A DNA stretch of 64,000 nucleotides, taken from Parvularcula sp. Lineage in GTDB: Bacteria > Pseudomonadota > Alphaproteobacteria > Caulobacterales > Parvularculaceae. Shown one piece after another: positions 35,202 through 43,626 of this stretch; the first letter of the stretch is position 1; every line of letters starts with the position of its first letter. The stretch covers positions 1 to 64,000 of the forward strand of contig PAIP01000027.1 in NCBI GenBank assembly GCA_002704915.1, written 5' to 3'. The notes below the pieces were generated by a model that was not told the origin of the DNA, ran no database searches, and was given only the letters and a program-made list of their open reading frames with translations. A program made the position numbers and the translations under genes.

Positions 35202-36551
35202 ATGGATTTGAACGAACTTAAGGATTGGATGCGTGAACGCCGCATCGGCGACGTGTCTTGCCTGACGCCCGATATGGGCGGCGCCGCGCGCGGCAAGAAC
35301 ATGACGCCGGGCCTGTTTCTGTCGAGCCTTGAAAACAAAAGCCTGCGCATCCCCGAAGGCACCTACACCATCTCGGTGCATGGCGAGATGATTTACAACG
35401 AGTATGTCTCCGGCACGGAACGCGACCTCGTTCTCGCCCCCGATCTCGACACGATCCATCTTGCGCCGTGGAATACGGATGCAACCGCCGCCGTGATTTG
35501 CGACGCCTTCACCGATCAGGGCGCGCCTTTCAATCTCGCGCCGCGCCAGGTCTTGCGCAATGTAGTGGAGCTTTATCGCCAAAAGGGCTGGACGCCGATT
35601 GTCGGCCCGGAAGTCGAATTTTATCTGATTGCGCGCTTTGACGACGTCGTGCTCGAACCGCGCGCGCCGGACGGCGCCTCAGGACTGCGTGAATTCGGCC
35701 AGCATGTTTACTCCCTCGACGCCATCGACGAGTTCGACAAGCTGTTTGAAGAGCTTTACCAGTTCTGCGATATTCAGCATATCGACCTTGAAACGCTGAT
35801 CCATGAAGACGGGCCCTGCCAGTTCGAGGTGAATATCCGCCATGGCGAAGCGATGAGCGTCGCGGACCAGCTTTTCCTGTTCAAACGTCTCGCAAGACAA
35901 GTCGCCAAACGTCACGGCATGTTTGTCACTTTCATGGCGAAGCCTTACGCCGACGAAAGCGGCTCCTCGATCCACCTTCATCAGAGCGTGGTCGACGCGA
36001 AAACAGGTAAGAATATTTTCGCCGACGCCGCTGGCGAGGACACGGAAAAATTCCGTCATTATATTGGCGGGCTTCAGGCGCATCTCCCCGCCGCGATGCC
36101 GCTCTTTGCGCCCTACACCAACTCCTATAACCGCTTCGAGGCGTTTATGAGCGCGCCGACAAACACCCATTGGGGCCGCGAAAACCGCACGGTCGGCCTG
36201 CGCGTGCCGGCAAGCGGACATGCGGCGCGGCGTATCGAGAACCGGATTTCCGGGGCCGATATCAATCCTTATCTGACCATCGCCGCCTCGCTGGTCTGCG
36301 GTTATGTGGGCATGATCGACAAAATCGAACCGCGCGCGGAATATGTTGGCGAAGGCTATGAAGACCGCGAACGCCCGCTGCCCATGACGCTCACGGAAAG
36401 CGTGGAGATTTTTGCGAAGTCCGCTGCGCTCAAGAAATATCTCGGCGAGGGCTTTGTCGAGACTTACGCCGCAATCAAACGATCCGAATACGAACACCGC
36501 TCCAGCGTCCTCTCACCCTGGGACGTGCGCTATCTTATGGTCAATGTGTAA
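35202..36551 (+). CDS. Glutamine synthetase-like gamma-glutamylpolyamine synthetase, paralog 1
   Basis: 449 aa of the glutamine synthetase fold. ATP-grasp residues lie in GPEVEFYL and QFEVNIRHGEA, and GSSIHLHQS, NSYNRFEAF, ENRTVGLRVP and RIENRISGADINPYL complete the site. It belongs to the PuuA/PauA-type relatives that join glutamate to amines, not to GlnA: it is shorter, and the adenylylation-site region and subunit latch of GlnA are not recognisable. It is the first gene of an operon with a transaminase, a second such ligase and a PuuB-like oxidase, divergent from a GntR gene. The amine specificity is unknown. Confidence 0.85.
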   Translation: MDLNELKDWMRERRIGDVSCLTPDMGGAARGKNMTPGLFLSSLENKSLRIPEGTYTISVHGEMIYNEYVSGTERDLVLAPDLDTIHLAPWNTDATAAVICDAFTDQGAPFNLAPRQVLRNVVELYRQKGWTPIVGPEVEFYLIARFDDVVLEPRAPDGASGLREFGQHVYSLDAIDEFDKLFEELYQFCDIQHIDLETLIHEDGPCQFEVNIRHGEAMSVADQLFLFKRLARQVAKRHGMFVTFMAKPYADESGSSIHLHQSVVDAKTGKNIFADAAGEDTEKFRHYIGGLQAHLPAAMPLFAPYTNSYNRFEAFMSAPTNTHWGRENRTVGLRVPASGHAARRIENRISGADINPYLTIAASLVCGYVGMIDKIEPRAEYVGEGYEDRERPLPMTLTESVEIFAKSAALKKYLGEGFVETYAAIKRSEYEHRSSVLSPWDVRYLMVNV

Positions 36552-36553
36552 TC

Positions 36554-37918
36554 ATGAAACCGAATGTCGACATCAAGGCGCTGGACAACGCCCATCACCT
36601 TCACCCCTTCACCACGCATCATGAATTGCGCGAAACGGGCCCGCGCGTCATCACGCATGCGGAAGGCGTCTATATCTATGACGAGGATGGAAACCGCATT
36701 CTCGACGGCATGGCGGGCTTGTGGTGCGTGCAGCTTGGCTATGGACGCCAGGAGCTGGTCGATGTCGCCGCCGAGGCGATGAAGAATTTGAGCTATTACA
36801 ATCTCTTTTTCCAGACGACGACGCCTTACGCGGCGAAACTCGCCGACCTCATTTCGCAGAAAACACCCGAAGGCCTCGACCAGATCACCTTCGCCTCTTC
36901 GGGGTCGGAAGCGGTCGACAGCGCTATCAAGCTGATCTGGTATTACTGGAACCTCAAGGGCAAACCGGAAAAGAAAGCCATCATCGCGCGTGAGCGCGCC
37001 TATCATGGATCGACCGCGGCGGCGGCGAGCCTTTCGGGCCTGCCCTTCATGCAGGGCATTTTCGATTTGCCCCTCCCGCGTTTTCATCATGTGGCGCCGA
37101 CGCCCCATTATTACGAATACGCCGAACCGGGCGAGAGCGAGCGCGACTTCGCCATGCGCTGCGCCAAGGCGCTGGAAGACAAGATCCTTGAACTCGGCCC
37201 CGAAAATGTCGCCGCCTTCGCCGGCGAACCGGTGATGGGCGCCGGGGGCCTGATGCTGCCGCCCGAAGGCTACTGGGCGGAGGTCGAACGCATCTGCCGG
37301 AAATACGACATCCTTCTGTGGTCGGATGAAGTGATCTGCGGGTTCGGGCGCACGGGCGAATGGTTTGGCTGCCAGAAATACGGCTTCACGCCGGACATCA
37401 TGACCATGGCGAAAGGCATCACCAGCGGTTACATTCCCCTTTCCGCCGTGGCGCTCAGCAACACTATGGCCGAGCCGATCATCAACGCCGATACGGAAAT
37501 GGCGCATGGCTTCACCTATTCCGGCCACCCGGTCGCGGCGGCGGTCGCGCTCCGCAATATCGAACTCCTTGACGAGCTGGACCTTGTCGGTGAGCACGGC
37601 GCCAGAACAGCCCGCTATTTTCAGGCGAAACTGAAAACCCTCGACGACCACCCACTGGTGGGCGAAACACGCGGCGTGGGCCTGCTCGGCGCCATGGAAC
37701 TCGTCAAAGACAAACATAAGAAAGAACGGTTTTCTCCAGACGGCCGCGCCGGCACGCTCTGCCGCAACAATTGCTTCAACACCGGCGTCGTGATGCGCGC
37801 CGTGGGCGACACCATGTTTTTGTGTCCGCCCCTCGTCATCACCGAAGATGAAATCGATGCGCTGTTCGATCTGGTGCGCAAGGCGCTGGATAAGACGGCG
37901 ATTGAATTAGGCGTTTGA
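36554..37918 (+). CDS. Putrescine/spermidine:pyruvate-type aminotransferase (SpuC-like)
   Basis: 454-aa class III PLP aminotransferase. The start HHLHPFTTHHELRETG (about 15-30) and RILDGMAGLWCVQLGYGRQEL closely resemble SpuC. The PLP lysine is in MTMAKGITSGYIPL, and the cofactor Asp is in WSDEVICGFGRTG. It would remove a terminal amino group of putrescine or cadaverine with pyruvate as acceptor. It starts 2 bp after the first ligase gene, and its stop is 8 nt before the second, so it is within the operon. It is a distant paralog of the enzyme at 24072. Confidence 0.87.
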   Translation: MKPNVDIKALDNAHHLHPFTTHHELRETGPRVITHAEGVYIYDEDGNRILDGMAGLWCVQLGYGRQELVDVAAEAMKNLSYYNLFFQTTTPYAAKLADLISQKTPEGLDQITFASSGSEAVDSAIKLIWYYWNLKGKPEKKAIIARERAYHGSTAAAASLSGLPFMQGIFDLPLPRFHHVAPTPHYYEYAEPGESERDFAMRCAKALEDKILELGPENVAAFAGEPVMGAGGLMLPPEGYWAEVERICRKYDILLWSDEVICGFGRTGEWFGCQKYGFTPDIMTMAKGITSGYIPLSAVALSNTMAEPIINADTEMAHGFTYSGHPVAAAVALRNIELLDELDLVGEHGARTARYFQAKLKTLDDHPLVGETRGVGLLGAMELVKDKHKKERFSPDGRAGTLCRNNCFNTGVVMRAVGDTMFLCPPLVITEDEIDALFDLVRKALDKTAIELGV

Positions 37919-37926
37919 CGCATATC

Positions 37927-39303
37927 ATGCCGGCATCGCAGCAAGACCTGAAGAAGAAAGCGAAGACATTTCTGGACGCTCATCCGGACGTGAAGTTCGT
38001 CGATGCGTTTCTTTCCGATCTCAACGGCGTGTTGCGCGGCAAGCGATTGCCCGCAAAACAGGCGCTCAAGATCTTCGATAACGGATTGCGCCTGCCGCGC
38101 TCGCTCATCGGCGTCGACATCTGGGGTTACGATGTCATGGCCAACGGTCTTGTGCTTGAAACCGGCGATGTGGATGGCTTGTGTTATCCGGCTAGCGCCG
38201 GGCTTCTCCCCGCGCCATGGAGTGGCGGCGACGCGGCGCAAATCATGCTGATGATGGGCGATGAGGACGGCGGCCCCTTTCATGCAGATCCGCGACAATT
38301 GCTGATCGACATGCAGGCGCGCCTCGCCGGGGCGGGCCTTCACCCGGTCGCGGCCATGGAGCTCGAATTCTATCTTCTTTCTCGCAAGACGGACGAGCTC
38401 GGGCGCCCGCTCCTGCCCGCACGCAACGCGACCCGGCGTCGAATCGGCGATGCGCGCATGTATGCGATCAGCGAACTCGACAATTTCGGCGGGTTTTTCG
38501 CCGATCTTTACGCCGCCTGCGAAGCGCAGGGCCTGCCGCTCGGCGCCGCGATTGTCGAGGGAGGCGCCGGACAGTTCGAAGTCAACCTCATGCACCAGCC
38601 GGATGCGGTCGCCGCCGCCGATCAGGCCGTCCTCTTCCGGCGCACGGTCAAAGGCGTCGCCGACAAACATCAGCTTATCGCCAGCTTCATGGCGAAACCG
38701 TTTGGCGATCTTGCGGGGAACGGCCTTCACGTTCACATGAGCATGCTGAACGACAAGGGGGAGAATGTTTTTGCGGGCGACGATGACAGCGGGTCAGAAA
38801 TGCTGCATCAGGCGGTCGCCGGACTTCTTGCCGCTGCGCCGGAGGCCATGATTTTCCTGGCCCCGCATTTGAATTCTTATCGCCGGTTTCAGGACGCCAG
38901 CCACGCGCCGACCTCTCTCACCTGGGGCTATGAAAACCGGACCGCTTCGATCCGTATTCCCAATGACGGGCCCGCGAACCGCCGCTTCGAATTCCGCATC
39001 GCCGGCGCCGACGCCAATCCCTATTTGCTGATGGCCTCGCTCCTCGCCGGCGCGCTTCACGGCGTTCAAAACAAGCTGACGCCGCCAGCAGCGACGGAAG
39101 GCAACGCCTATGAAGCGGACGCGCCAAAAGTTCCAACGGCGTGGAACGACGCGATAGACGCGTTCGCACAAGGAAAAATTCTGGCGCCGCTCTTTGGCGA
39201 TCTTTTCACGCGCGTCTATACTGCGCTTAAACAGCAGGAATTGCAGAAAGCGAATGAACGCGTGACCGATTTTGAATATGACACCTATCTGCAGGCTTTC
39301 TAA
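37927..39303 (+). CDS. Gamma-glutamylputrescine synthetase, paralog 2 (PuuA-like)
   Basis: 458 aa. Runs close to E. coli PuuA along its length: FVDAFLSDLNGVLRGKRLP near the start, then VAAMELEFYLLSRK, GQFEVNLMHQPD, FMAKPFGDLAGNGLHVHMS, NSYRRFQ, NRTASIRIP and RFEFRIAGADANPYL. It ligates glutamate to putrescine in the Puu route. I prefer the ATG at 37927; a TTG at 37915 overlapping the upstream stop is possible. It overlaps the oxidase gene by one base (TAATG). Having two such ligases flank a transaminase suggests two amine substrates or two steps. Confidence 0.88.
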   Translation: MPASQQDLKKKAKTFLDAHPDVKFVDAFLSDLNGVLRGKRLPAKQALKIFDNGLRLPRSLIGVDIWGYDVMANGLVLETGDVDGLCYPASAGLLPAPWSGGDAAQIMLMMGDEDGGPFHADPRQLLIDMQARLAGAGLHPVAAMELEFYLLSRKTDELGRPLLPARNATRRRIGDARMYAISELDNFGGFFADLYAACEAQGLPLGAAIVEGGAGQFEVNLMHQPDAVAAADQAVLFRRTVKGVADKHQLIASFMAKPFGDLAGNGLHVHMSMLNDKGENVFAGDDDSGSEMLHQAVAGLLAAAPEAMIFLAPHLNSYRRFQDASHAPTSLTWGYENRTASIRIPNDGPANRRFEFRIAGADANPYLLMASLLAGALHGVQNKLTPPAATEGNAYEADAPKVPTAWNDAIDAFAQGKILAPLFGDLFTRVYTALKQQELQKANERVTDFEYDTYLQAF

Positions 39304-40589
39304 TGCAGGCGAGAGAACCCCATACATCTTCCTATTACGCCGCAAGCGCGCATTCAGGGCCGGAGCGTCCGGCGCTGAGCGAAACCGTGGAGGCCGATGT
39401 CGCCATTGTCGGCGGCGGCTTTACGGGCGTGTGTTCCGCGCTGTCCCTTGCTGAGCGCGGTCATTCGGTTGTCTTACTCGAAGCGAACCGCATCGGCTGG
39501 GGCGCCTCGGGCCGCAATGGCGGACAGGTGTTGGGCGGTTGGTCAGGCGAGAGCGAACTCGCCAAGCAGGCGGGCCCGAAAGCGGAAGAGTTTTTGTGGA
39601 AGACGCGCTATCTCGGCAATGAAATCGTCGAGGCGCGCATCCAGAAATACGACATCAAATGCGATTATGTGCATGGCGCGGCGACCGTGGCCTTTAATGC
39701 AAAACAGATGAAGGGCCTTGAAGAAGAATACGCCGACAGCGTCGAACACGGGTTCGGCGACTATATGGAGCTTGTGGACGGGCCGCAGCTTCGCCGACAC
39801 GCCGCCACCGACGCTTATATCGGCGGGCTCATCGACCGGCGCGGCGCCCATTGCCATCCGCTCAATCTCCTGTTGGGCGAAGCCGCCGGGGCCGAGAAGA
39901 ATGGCGTTCGCATTTACGAAGGAACGCCCGTCACGAAAATCGATCACGGCCCTTCGCCGGCGGTTCACACGGAAAACGGCCGGGTCAATGCCAAACAGGT
40001 CATTCTTGCAGGCAACGCCTATCACACGCTTGAGAAGAAGACGCTGCACGGGCTGATGCTGCCCGCCAAGACCTATGTCATCGCGACGGCGCCGCTTGGC
40101 GACGAACTCGCTGACGAATTATTGCCCGATAATCTGGCGATCTGCGATTCCAACTGGGTGCTCGATTATTTCCGTCTGACCGGCGACAAGCGCCTGCTCT
40201 TCGGCGGGCGCTGCACCTATTCCAATCGCGACATTGATGACATCGAGGGCGAACTCGCGCCGCGCATGCGCCGCATATTTCCGCAGCTTGAAAACACGAA
40301 GGTGGACTTCGCCTGGGGCGGCGTCATCGGCATTCCGTTAAACCGCGTGCCATTGATCGGCAAAGCGAGCGAGAACGTGTTTTATGCGCAAGGCTATGCC
40401 GGCCATGGCGTCAATTGCGGCCATATTGTCGGCGAGATGTTTGCGGATGCGATCCGCGGCAAGGAGAGCGGCGTCGATCTCTTCGATAAGGTGAGCCATT
40501 TCCGCATTCCCGCCGCCGATACGATTGGCGGGCCCATGCTGGCGCTCGGCATGACCTGGTACCGGATGCGCGACGCGCTTGGCGTTTAA
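39303..40589 (+). CDS. FAD-dependent gamma-glutamylputrescine oxidase (PuuB-like)
   Basis: 428 aa, DAO-type flavoprotein. Dinucleotide fold at AIVGGGFTGVCSALSLAERGHSVVLLEA (GGGFTG about 37-42), then WGASGRNGGQVLGGWSGE typical of PuuB/PauB, and a C-terminal FAD segment YAQGYAGHGVNCGHIVGEM. It oxidises the gamma-glutamylated amine to an aldehyde, ammonia and H2O2, feeding an aldehyde dehydrogenase. It is the last gene of the operon, overlapping the ligase stop. A PuuD/PauD-type amidase to release the product is not in the window. Confidence 0.88.
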   Translation: MQAREPHTSSYYAASAHSGPERPALSETVEADVAIVGGGFTGVCSALSLAERGHSVVLLEANRIGWGASGRNGGQVLGGWSGESELAKQAGPKAEEFLWKTRYLGNEIVEARIQKYDIKCDYVHGAATVAFNAKQMKGLEEEYADSVEHGFGDYMELVDGPQLRRHAATDAYIGGLIDRRGAHCHPLNLLLGEAAGAEKNGVRIYEGTPVTKIDHGPSPAVHTENGRVNAKQVILAGNAYHTLEKKTLHGLMLPAKTYVIATAPLGDELADELLPDNLAICDSNWVLDYFRLTGDKRLLFGGRCTYSNRDIDDIEGELAPRMRRIFPQLENTKVDFAWGGVIGIPLNRVPLIGKASENVFYAQGYAGHGVNCGHIVGEMFADAIRGKESGVDLFDKVSHFRIPAADTIGGPMLALGMTWYRMRDALGV

Positions 40590-40595
40590 CTCTCC

Positions 40596-40727
40596 CGTCA
40601 TCCCGGACGCGCTGCGGCATGACATGCTGCTGCGCAGATCCGGGATCTATAACCGCTGGAGATCCGCTCCGACTATCGTCGAATCCTGCAGCGCGTCATT
40701 ACATGCCGCGCTGCGCACGGGATGACG
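40596..40727. repeat. Intergenic palindromic repeat, family A copy 2
   Basis: 132-bp element with terminal inverted repeats CGTCATCCCG (40596-40605) and CGGGATGACG (40718-40727). It lies between the convergent oxidase and ccoS genes and could terminate both. It matches copy 1 at 14419-14543 at both ends and in an internal 22-bp block. Confidence 0.75.
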
Positions 40728-40733
40728 AAGCCA

Positions 40734-40892
40734 CTACTCATGTTCTTCTTCCAAATCGTCATCCAGAAGGATGCGCTCGGCGGCGCCGTCGAGATCTTCA
40801 TATTGGCCGGACTTCACCGACCAGATGAACAGCGCAAGGCCCGCCCCGCCCATCAATAGCGCAATGGGGATGAGATAGAGCAGCGCGCTCAT
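40734..40892 (-). CDS. ccoS: cbb3 oxidase assembly protein CcoS
   Basis: 52-aa small membrane protein needed to mature the cbb3 oxidase. Translating from the ATG at 40892 gives one membrane helix (LLYLIPIALLMGGAGLALFIW, about 4-24), then SVKSGQYEDLDGAAERIL, the typical CcoS juncture, and an acidic tail. The start overlaps the ccoI stop (ATGA), fixing it as the last gene of ccoGHIS. It ends 6 bp before the palindromic repeat that separates it from the oxidase gene. Confidence 0.92.
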   Translation of the reverse strand: MSALLYLIPIALLMGGAGLALFIWSVKSGQYEDLDGAAERILLDDDLEEEHE

Positions 40893-43129
40893 GCGTCAGT
40901 CTTCTTCGTTTTCATGCGCAGCGCGTTGAGCGTCACGATCACCGAAGAGCCTGACATGGCGATGGCGGCGATCAGCGGCGTCACGAAACCGAACACTGCA
41001 AGCGGAATGGCGCAGGCATTGTAAAGCGCGGCGAAACCGAAATTTTCAAGCACGCGTCGGCGCGCCTGTTTCGCAACGTCAAAAGCGGTGAGCACCGGAG
41101 CGAGGCTATCTCCCTGAAACACGAAATCCGCCGCGGCCTGGCTGGCGTCCGCGGCCGTGCCCGGCGAGAGCGAGGCGTGCGCGGCGGCGAGCGCCGGCGC
41201 GTCATTGAGGCCATCGCCCACCATGGCGGTTTTCACGCCCTTGTCGCTCAGTTCTTTCAGGCGCGCGATTTTGTCCGTAGGCGTCAGTTCCGAGCGCCAG
41301 GCGGACAAGCCCGCGGCCTCGGCGATGCGCGCCGCCGGCGCCTTGCGGTCACCGGTGAGCATTTCCGAGGCGACCCCGCGCTGATCGAGGGCCCTGATGG
41401 TTTCCGCCGCTTCCGCTCGTAGAGAGTCCTCGAAAAGGAACCGCACGGGCGCATGATCGCCGAGTTTGAACCAGGCGTCGCTGATCGCGTTGTCCGCGTC
41501 TGTCTGCGCGCCCACCCAGTCAGCGCGGCCGAAACGCGCCTTTTCACCCTTGATGACGCCTTCGACGCCATAGCCGGGCATGTCGTGAACATCCTCAGCG
41601 AGCTTGCCGGCGCCCGCCGCCATAACAACGGCGCGGGCGAGCGGATGACGGCTGGCTCGCGCAAGGCTGGCCGCTTGCATCAGCGTTTCGTCGGATATCT
41701 CGTCGCGATTCGAGAGGCGCATGCGCCCAAGGGTCAGCGTGCCAGTCTTGTCGAAAACGAAGGCGTCGACTTCCGCCAGACGCTCCAGCGCGTCGCCGGA
41801 TTTGACGAGCACGCCTTCCTTGAAGAGGCGCCCGGTCGCAACAACCTGCACCGCCGGCGCGGCAAGCCCCAGCGCGCAAGGACAGGTGATAATGAGGACA
41901 GCGATGGCGTTCATGGCGGCGACGCGCAAAGACGCATCGCCAATGACCAGCCAGCCGACAAAGGTCGCGAGCGCCAGCGTATGCACCACCGGCACGTAAA
42001 GCGCGGCCGCACGGTCGGCGAGCCGCACATATTTGCTCTTGCCCTGTTCGCCCGCTTCAATGAGGCGCGTGAGATCGGCGATCAGGGAGTCTTCCGCGCT
42101 CGCCGTCGCGCGCATGATCAGCCGCGACGACATGTTGAGGACGCCGGAATAAAGCGTGTCGCCGGTTTTCATATGCGCGGGCGCGCTTTCGCCGGTGACA
42201 AGCGAGACATCTACGTCCGACGCGCCTTCCTCGACAACGCCGTTCACCGGCGCACGGTCGCCCGGCGACAACAGAATGCGGTCTTCCGGATTGATGTCGC
42301 GGGCGGAGACCGCTTCGAGCGTTCCATCCGGTTTAAAGCGGCTTGCGGTTGTCGCCTGTAACGCAAGCAGGCTTTGCGCTGCTTCGCGCGCGCGCGCCCT
42401 TAGCCGATGATCGAGGAAACGCCCGATCAACAGGAAAAAGAGCAGCATGACCGCCGCGTCGAAATAGGCGTCCTGCCCATGGTTCAGCGTTTCATAAATC
42501 GAGATGCCGAGCGACAGGATGACGGCGAGCGATATGGGCACATCCATATTCGCCTGCCCCTTCTTCAGGGCGCCCCAGGCGGATCGGAAAAACGGCCGGC
42601 CCGCGAACATCGCCGCGGGAATCGCAATCATGCCGGATATCCAGTGCATCATCAGCCGCGTCGCATCGCCCATCTCGCCGCCCGCCCCCGCCCACACGGC
42701 GACGGACAAGAGCATGATGTTCGCCATGGCGAAGCCGGCGACAGCAAGACAACGGAGAAGGAATTTTCCTTCAGCGTCGTTTTCCTGAACCGCAGCCGCC
42801 GGATCGAACGGCGCGGCGCGATAGCCGAGATCGGAAATCTTTTGCGTAATCGCGCGCGGAGGAAAGGCGTCGCCGCGCCAGGAGACGGCGAGCTTGCCGG
42901 TCGAGAGATTGAGCCGCGCATTCTCGACTCCCGGAAGCGCGTTCAACCCGCCTTCGATTTTGGAAATACAGCCGCCGCATTTTGCGCCGTAGACGGAAAG
43001 CTCCAGCGCCCTGGCGCCGTCCTTGGTCCGGCGCGCGAATGGCGCAGGATCTATCACCCCGGCGTCGGCGGCCGGTTCAAGACCGCTTGGACATCCGGGC
43101 GCCTGATCCAGGGGCTGGGTAACGCTCAC
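40889..43129 (-). CDS. ccoI: Copper-translocating P-type ATPase CcoI (FixI)
   Basis: 746 aa, inner membrane. Supplies copper for the CcoN active site. The N-terminal heavy-metal domain has GAKCGGC (Cys51, Cys54). Eight membrane helices surround the TCPCALGLAAP transport motif, the phosphorylation site is DKTGTLT, and GDGLNDAPAL is the hinge. The start overlaps the ccoH stop by 4 bp and its stop overlaps ccoS, so translation is coupled in ccoGHIS. CPC and Cys-x2-Cys motifs support copper rather than other metals. Confidence 0.95.
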   Translation of the reverse strand: MSVTQPLDQAPGCPSGLEPAADAGVIDPAPFARRTKDGARALELSVYGAKCGGCISKIEGGLNALPGVENARLNLSTGKLAVSWRGDAFPPRAITQKISDLGYRAAPFDPAAAVQENDAEGKFLLRCLAVAGFAMANIMLLSVAVWAGAGGEMGDATRLMMHWISGMIAIPAAMFAGRPFFRSAWGALKKGQANMDVPISLAVILSLGISIYETLNHGQDAYFDAAVMLLFFLLIGRFLDHRLRARAREAAQSLLALQATTASRFKPDGTLEAVSARDINPEDRILLSPGDRAPVNGVVEEGASDVDVSLVTGESAPAHMKTGDTLYSGVLNMSSRLIMRATASAEDSLIADLTRLIEAGEQGKSKYVRLADRAAALYVPVVHTLALATFVGWLVIGDASLRVAAMNAIAVLIITCPCALGLAAPAVQVVATGRLFKEGVLVKSGDALERLAEVDAFVFDKTGTLTLGRMRLSNRDEISDETLMQAASLARASRHPLARAVVMAAGAGKLAEDVHDMPGYGVEGVIKGEKARFGRADWVGAQTDADNAISDAWFKLGDHAPVRFLFEDSLRAEAAETIRALDQRGVASEMLTGDRKAPAARIAEAAGLSAWRSELTPTDKIARLKELSDKGVKTAMVGDGLNDAPALAAAHASLSPGTAADASQAAADFVFQGDSLAPVLTAFDVAKQARRRVLENFGFAALYNACAIPLAVFGFVTPLIAAIAMSGSSVIVTLNALRMKTKKTDA

Positions 43130-43626
43130 GGCGCGATGATCCTCGCTTCCACGTCAAGAGTCTCGCCAAGGCTGTTCTCCGCGCGCAGGGCCATGTCCCA
43201 GGCGCCGGGTGCAAAGACGACGACATCCGCCTCATATAATCCTTCGCCGAGGGCTTTAAAGGCAAGAGGCTGATCGGCGTCCGCGCTGGCGGGCCGTTTC
43301 AGGACGCCGTCGACAGCAAGGCTCGACAGCGCCGTCTCGTCCTTCGCAAAGCGCACGACAATGCGGCCTTCCTCGCCCTCGCGCGCGACCTCCGCGACTT
43401 CCGCGGTCCAGCCAAGCTCGGCCTGCGCCGCCCGTTCGGCGAGGGTGTCGTTATATTTCAAACCCTCAAGATAGGATTTGTCTTCGGCAACCCCCGGAAA
43501 ACTCTCCACCGCCGCGCGGATGAAGATCACATTGGCGGCGATCATGACGCCGAAAAAGGCGAGCACCATGATCAGCACATGGCGGCCGGTCAGCTTGCCT
43601 TTCTCTTCAGAGCGCTCGGGCATCAC
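43126..43626 (-). CDS. ccoH: FixH/CcoH family protein
   Basis: 166 aa. One N-terminal membrane helix (HVLIMVLAFFGVMIAANVIFIRAA, about 20-43) followed by a periplasmic domain with AERAAQAELGWTAEV, typical of FixH, and an immunoglobulin-like C-terminal part. It assists cbb3 assembly with CcoI. It overlaps ccoG and ccoI by 4 bp on both sides. The motif content is low, so the call leans on gene order and the helix-then-LGW pattern. Confidence 0.88.
   Translation of the reverse strand: MMPERSEEKGKLTGRHVLIMVLAFFGVMIAANVIFIRAAVESFPGVAEDKSYLEGLKYNDTLAERAAQAELGWTAEVAEVAREGEEGRIVVRFAKDETALSSLAVDGVLKRPASADADQPLAFKALGEGLYEADVVVFAPGAWDMALRAENSLGETLDVEARIIAP

Noticed and set aside
35202-36551. Calling the first ligase a housekeeping glutamine synthetase (glnA)
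   Set aside because: The sequence starts and motifs are of the PuuA/PauA-type relatives, and the operon contains amine oxidase and transaminase genes but no nitrogen-regulation gene.
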